Positions 60,895 through 64,000 of a DNA stretch of 64,000 nucleotides are shown piece by piece. Source of the stretch: Lachnospiraceae bacterium. Lineage in GTDB: Bacteria > Bacillota > Clostridia > Lachnospirales > Lachnospiraceae. Every line of letters starts with the position of its first letter. The stretch's first letter is position 1. Below the pieces are notes generated by a model that made no database searches, was not told the DNA's origin, and worked only from the letters and a program-made list of their open reading frames with translations. Location of the stretch: NCBI GenBank assembly GCA_910573755.1, contig CAJTBO010000001.1:186001-250000 (forward strand), written 5' to 3'. The translations under genes were made by a program, and so were the position numbers.

Positions 60895-62049
60895 TCAATG
60901 CCGTGAATACCTCCTGAGCACCGGCACGATTTCATGCAACGTTTGTAAAGTATACACTATCTCTTCCTCTGTTGTAAAGAGGGAAAGACTGAAACGCAGA
61001 GTGGATTCCAGCAGAGCGCGCTCCACACCTATCGCCTTTAAGGTTTCCGAGGGACGCGGATGTTTTGCGGCGCAGGCGCTTCCTGCGGATACGCAGATAC
61101 CTCTGTCCTCCAATGCATGCAGCAGCACTTCACTCCTGACACCGCGGAAAGATATGCTGACCACATGGGGCGCCCCCTCCCTTCCCGGACAGCCGTTGAT
61201 CCTGATATTTCCGATATCGGAGACCCCGTCGATCAGCCTCTCCCGCAGGCGATACATCCTCTCATTGTCCTCTTCAAAATTTTCATATATTTTCCGGCTT
61301 GCCAGTCCCAATCCCGCAATGGCAGGCACGTTTTCCGTTCCCGAACGCATACCGTTCTGCTGCCCGCCCCCGAATACGACGGGGTGCAGTTTTACCTTCT
61401 CTCCGGCATATAAAAATCCGATGCCCTTCGGTCCGTGAATCTTATGACCGCTTACTGACAGCAGATCGATATACATTTTCTTTGGCCAGATCCTGAATTT
61501 TCCAAACCCTTGCACCGCGTCCACATGAAACAGCGTACGGGGATTCATCTTTTTGATCAGCGCCCCGATTTCCATAACAGGCTCCACCGCGCCGATCTCG
61601 TTATTTGTATGCATCACGGATACCAGGATCGTATCCTGACGAATGCTCTTTTGCAGATCTTCCAGCCGTACTCTTCCTTCTTCATCCACCGGAAGATAGG
61701 TCACACGAAATCCCTGCTGCTCCAGATGCTCCATCGTTTTCAGGACTGCCGGGTGTTCTATCCGGGTGGTGATCAGATGCATTCCGCTGCGCCTGTTCGC
61801 CATGGCCGCGCCGATCAGCGCCAGATTATCCGCCTCCGTCCCGCCGGAAGTAAAAATAATCTCCTTTTCATTTACCTTCAGAAGTCTGGCAATCTGCTCT
61901 TTTGCCTGCTTTACATATTGTTCGGACTGTACGCCCTTAAAGTGCATACTGGAAGGATTCCCGTAATCTTCCAGCATGATTTTTGTCATAAGTTCCGCCA
62001 CTTCGGGAAAGACGCGGGTCGTCGCCGAATTATCCAGATATACTTCCAT
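60895..62049 (-). CDS. Cysteine desulfurase (IscS/NifS class), ThiI partner
   Basis: The 384-residue PLP enzyme starts MEVYLDNSATTRVFPEVAEL. The PLP lysine is in VSGHKIHGPKGIGFLYA near residue 202 and the catalytic cysteine in SAGSACAAKHPRPS near 325. It draws sulfur from cysteine and most likely delivers it to ThiI, encoded directly downstream, a pairing seen in many Firmicutes (NifZ of B. subtilis). Confidence 0.93.
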   Translation of the reverse strand: MEVYLDNSATTRVFPEVAELMTKIMLEDYGNPSSMHFKGVQSEQYVKQAKEQIARLLKVNEKEIIFTSGGTEADNLALIGAAMANRRSGMHLITTRIEHPAVLKTMEHLEQQGFRVTYLPVDEEGRVRLEDLQKSIRQDTILVSVMHTNNEIGAVEPVMEIGALIKKMNPRTLFHVDAVQGFGKFRIWPKKMYIDLLSVSGHKIHGPKGIGFLYAGEKVKLHPVVFGGGQQNGMRSGTENVPAIAGLGLASRKIYENFEEDNERMYRLRERLIDGVSDIGNIRINGCPGREGAPHVVSISFRGVRSEVLLHALEDRGICVSAGSACAAKHPRPSETLKAIGVERALLESTLRFSLSLFTTEEEIVYTLQTLHEIVPVLRRYSRH

Positions 62050-62166
62050 TTTCGATCTTTCTCCTATTCCCTGTCTGTATTCATCCGATCGTCAGTTATT
62101 CTGCGCATGCGTTTCCTAGAATACATCCGTTTTTCTATCCTATATCATATTCTATGTAGATCGGAA

Positions 62167-62185
62167 AAAAAGGTACGCCCTTTTT
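62167..62185. terminator. Weak terminator-like hairpin upstream of the desulfurase
   Basis: AAAAAGG and CCTTTTT form a seven-base stem with a GC-rich loop. It sits between rsmE and the desulfurase gene and has flanking A and T runs for either strand. Confidence 0.4.
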
Positions 62186-62231
62186 CGAGTTTTATTTACA
62201 TTTAACACAATAAAACCATACAAAATCTCCT

Positions 62232-62972
62232 TTATGTTTCCAGTTCGTACATAAGCCAGGAAAGTATTGTGATCGCCGCTGTCTCCGTCCGCAATATCCT
62301 CCTGCCGAGAGTCACCGGCACCGCCCCGGATTTTTCCGCCTCCTCTATTTCCTCCTTCTCAAAGCCGCCCTCCGGCCCTATAAAAACAGCGATTCTCTGC
62401 CCGGCCCCTGCGGAACCGAGAAGCCTCCTTGTCTCCTCCATATCCGCAGCCTTCTCATAAGGTATCAGACACAGATCCATATCCGCCGCATAGGCCAGCG
62501 CCTCCGAAAACCGCATCACCTCATGCACACGGGGAATGATCCTGCGCCCGCTCTGTTTTGCCGCGGCTTCCGAAATACTCTGCCAGCGCTGCACCCTGCT
62601 CTTTTGCTTTTTCTCTTCCAGTTTTACCACGCACCGCCTGCAGGCAACCGGAACCACCTCAAAACAGCCCAGTTCCACCGCCTTTTGCAGAATCAGTTCC
62701 ATCTTATCCCCTTTGGGCAGCCCCTGAAACAGATAAATCTTAGAGGAAAGTTCCGTATCCGCCTCTTCCTCCGATAAGATTCCGCACAGAATACATTCCT
62801 CTTCCAATTTCCGGATCTCACACAGATATTTCCTGCCTTCTGTTTCATTTACAGCCGCTATCCTCTCTCCGACGTGCATACGAAGTACATTCTTTATATG
62901 ATTGACATCCGGTCCCGTAATTTCAACAGTCTCTTTTTCCACGGCAGAAGGCTCTATAAAAAACTGATACAT
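62232..62972 (-). CDS. rsmE: 16S rRNA m3U1498 methyltransferase RsmE
   Basis: The 246-residue SPOUT methyltransferase has an N-terminal PUA-like domain (MYQFFIEPSAVEKETVEITG) and the SAM knot with IAVFIGPEGGFEKEEIEEAE near residue 190. It ends LGRRILRTETAAITILSWLM, a clear RsmE pattern. It methylates uridine 1498 of 16S rRNA. It follows prmA by about 140 bases, a common Firmicutes arrangement. Confidence 0.94.
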   Translation of the reverse strand: MYQFFIEPSAVEKETVEITGPDVNHIKNVLRMHVGERIAAVNETEGRKYLCEIRKLEEECILCGILSEEEADTELSSKIYLFQGLPKGDKMELILQKAVELGCFEVVPVACRRCVVKLEEKKQKSRVQRWQSISEAAAKQSGRRIIPRVHEVMRFSEALAYAADMDLCLIPYEKAADMEETRRLLGSAGAGQRIAVFIGPEGGFEKEEIEEAEKSGAVPVTLGRRILRTETAAITILSWLMYELET

Positions 62973-63111
62973 CTGTATTTCCTCACATCTTTCACTGTAA
63001 ACTGTATATTTTCTTTCTGTATGTTTTGTTCCCTGTATATTATACTTTTCGTATCCTTCGCTTCCTGCATGTTCATTTCCCGCATTTCGTTCACTGCTCT
63101 CTCCGCCAGGA
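62973..63111. other. Gap between prmA and rsmE with no supported gene
   Basis: A 43-codon frame crosses this gap and runs into rsmE, but has no ribosome site and no recognisable sequence. No clear hairpin was seen. Confidence 0.5.
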
Positions 63112-64000
63112 TCAGCAGGTTTTTCTGCTCGTCACACTCACCCATTCTCCCTGATAAGTCACCTCCAGAATTTCCAGTCCCGCTTTTTCCACAGCCTCCC
63201 TGACACATGACTCCTTATCATCAATAATGCCGGATGTTATATAAATTCCGCCGGGTTTTAACTGGTTCAGGATGACCGGCGTCAGCGGCACAAGCACATC
63301 CGCCAGAATATTTGCCGCCACGATATCATAGCAGCCATATCCGACCTGATCCTGCACTTCTTTTTCCGTGATGATATTACCGATGATCAGGTCAAACTTT
63401 TCGGCAGGAACATGGTTTGCCTCCAGATTTTCCTCCACCGCAGGCACTGCACAGGGATCTAAATCCGTCCCCACAACTTTCTTTCCGCCGTACATTAAAG
63501 ACAAGATACCTAAAATACCGCTTCCCGTCCCCACATCCAGCAGCACCGTATCCTCCGTCAGATACTTCCGGATCTGGCGGATACAAAGCTGCGTCGTCTC
63601 ATGCATGCCTGTCCCGAAGGCTGTCCCGGGGTCGATATGCAGGATCTTTCTGCCTTTATCCTCCGGCTTTACCTCCTCCCAGGACGGGATCACCAGCAGA
63701 TCGTCTATATAAAACTGATGGAAATACTGCTTCCAGTTGTTGACCCAGTCAATATCCTCCGTCTCGTCTACACTCACGCTCCCTTCACCGATGTCCATAA
63801 ACTGCCGGAGGCCCTCCAGTTCCTCCTCCACCCTCTTCCACACCGTTTCTTCTTTTATATATAACTTCTCCGCGCCGAACGCATCAACCAACGTCTCCGC
63901 CTCTTCTTCCATTCCCCCTGCCGTTATTTCCTGCCATAAGGCTTCCGTCCGGGGCAGAAGCAGCCTGCCGTCATCCGCCTCCTCCACAAAAAAACTCAGA
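63112..64000 (-). CDS. prmA: Ribosomal protein L11 methyltransferase PrmA (partial, runs off the right edge)
   Basis: The frame stays open to the window edge, giving about 295 residues of the C-terminal and middle parts; the true start lies outside. The SAM motif VLLDVGTGSGILGILSLMYG, the segment DPGTAFGTGMHETTQLCIRQ upstream of it, and DIVAANILADVLVPLTPVIL near the end are diagnostic. It trimethylates ribosomal protein L11. A GTG at 63987 lies inside the gene and is not its start. Confidence 0.93.
   Translation of the reverse strand, partial: LSFFVEEADDGRLLLPRTEALWQEITAGGMEEEAETLVDAFGAEKLYIKEETVWKRVEEELEGLRQFMDIGEGSVSVDETEDIDWVNNWKQYFHQFYIDDLLVIPSWEEVKPEDKGRKILHIDPGTAFGTGMHETTQLCIRQIRKYLTEDTVLLDVGTGSGILGILSLMYGGKKVVGTDLDPCAVPAVEENLEANHVPAEKFDLIIGNIITEKEVQDQVGYGCYDIVAANILADVLVPLTPVILNQLKPGGIYITSGIIDDKESCVREAVEKAGLEILEVTYQGEWVSVTSRKTC

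Noticed and set aside
62954-63208. 84-residue frame between prmA and rsmE
   Set aside because: Overlaps both genes, no ribosome site, composition like shifted coding sequence.

Overview
The window looks like chromosome of a low-to-moderate GC Gram-positive anaerobe of the Clostridia, most likely a gut Lachnospiraceae. The signs are an RNase J / IreB / RuvX / DUF1292 housekeeping block, a type III glutamine synthetase, lipoproteins in place of periplasmic binding proteins, PTS and SorC/LacI/GntR/AraC regulators, and strong AGGAGG ribosome sites. No phage, insertion sequence or CRISPR array was seen. Most genes are on the minus strand.

Left part (1-15.1 kb): a mannose-family PTS operon cut by the window edge (IIB, BtpA/SgcQ-like protein, IIA), with a divergent GntR regulator and a clear inverted-repeat operator over its promoter. 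Next comes a nucleoside-scavenging regulon: ribokinase, a DUF401 permease, three nucleoside hydrolases, a complete BMP-type nucleoside ABC transporter, a LacI-family repressor and a DMT transporter. Palindromes close to GATAAAACGTTTTATC lie at each transcription unit, so the LacI protein probably controls the whole set: uptake, N-glycosidic cleavage, ribose phosphorylation.

15.2-27.4 kb: an ascorbate-type PTS (IIC, IIB), SorC regulator, cytoplasmic arylsulfotransferase, thioredoxin reductase and thioredoxin in one same-strand run. Upstream lies a scar made of two truncated genes (CoA-transferase joined to NifU-like). Then the division/envelope group ctpA, M23 hydrolase, ftsX, ftsE, and a PucR/CdaR-type regulator.

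27.7-42.5 kb: a degenerate GT26-like protein; a sugar ABC system (AraC regulator, binding lipoprotein, two permeases, Gfo/Idh/MocA oxidoreductase) followed by a YesM-type sensor kinase and a decayed partner regulator with no receiver domain; a divergent N-acetylhexosamine 1-kinase-like gene; then YjfB, an acyltransferase, a CPBP protease, a histidine-less HPr-like protein, a CvfB-like S1 protein and an acyl-ACP thioesterase. tRNA-Gln(CUG) and glnN follow.

45.0-52.0 kb: a visibly more AT-rich catabolic island: AraC regulator, ribose-type ABC transporter, two paralogous amidohydrolase-2 proteins with an altered metal-site motif, and an SGNH protein with a changed catalytic serine. This is the best candidate for an undescribed pathway.

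52.0-64.0 kb: housekeeping genes: U32 peptidase, O-methyltransferase, MltG-like fragment, YlbF, RNase J, DUF1292, RuvX, IreB, MtaB, a second HPr-like protein, ThiI, cysteine desulfurase, RsmE and a PrmA gene cut by the right edge.
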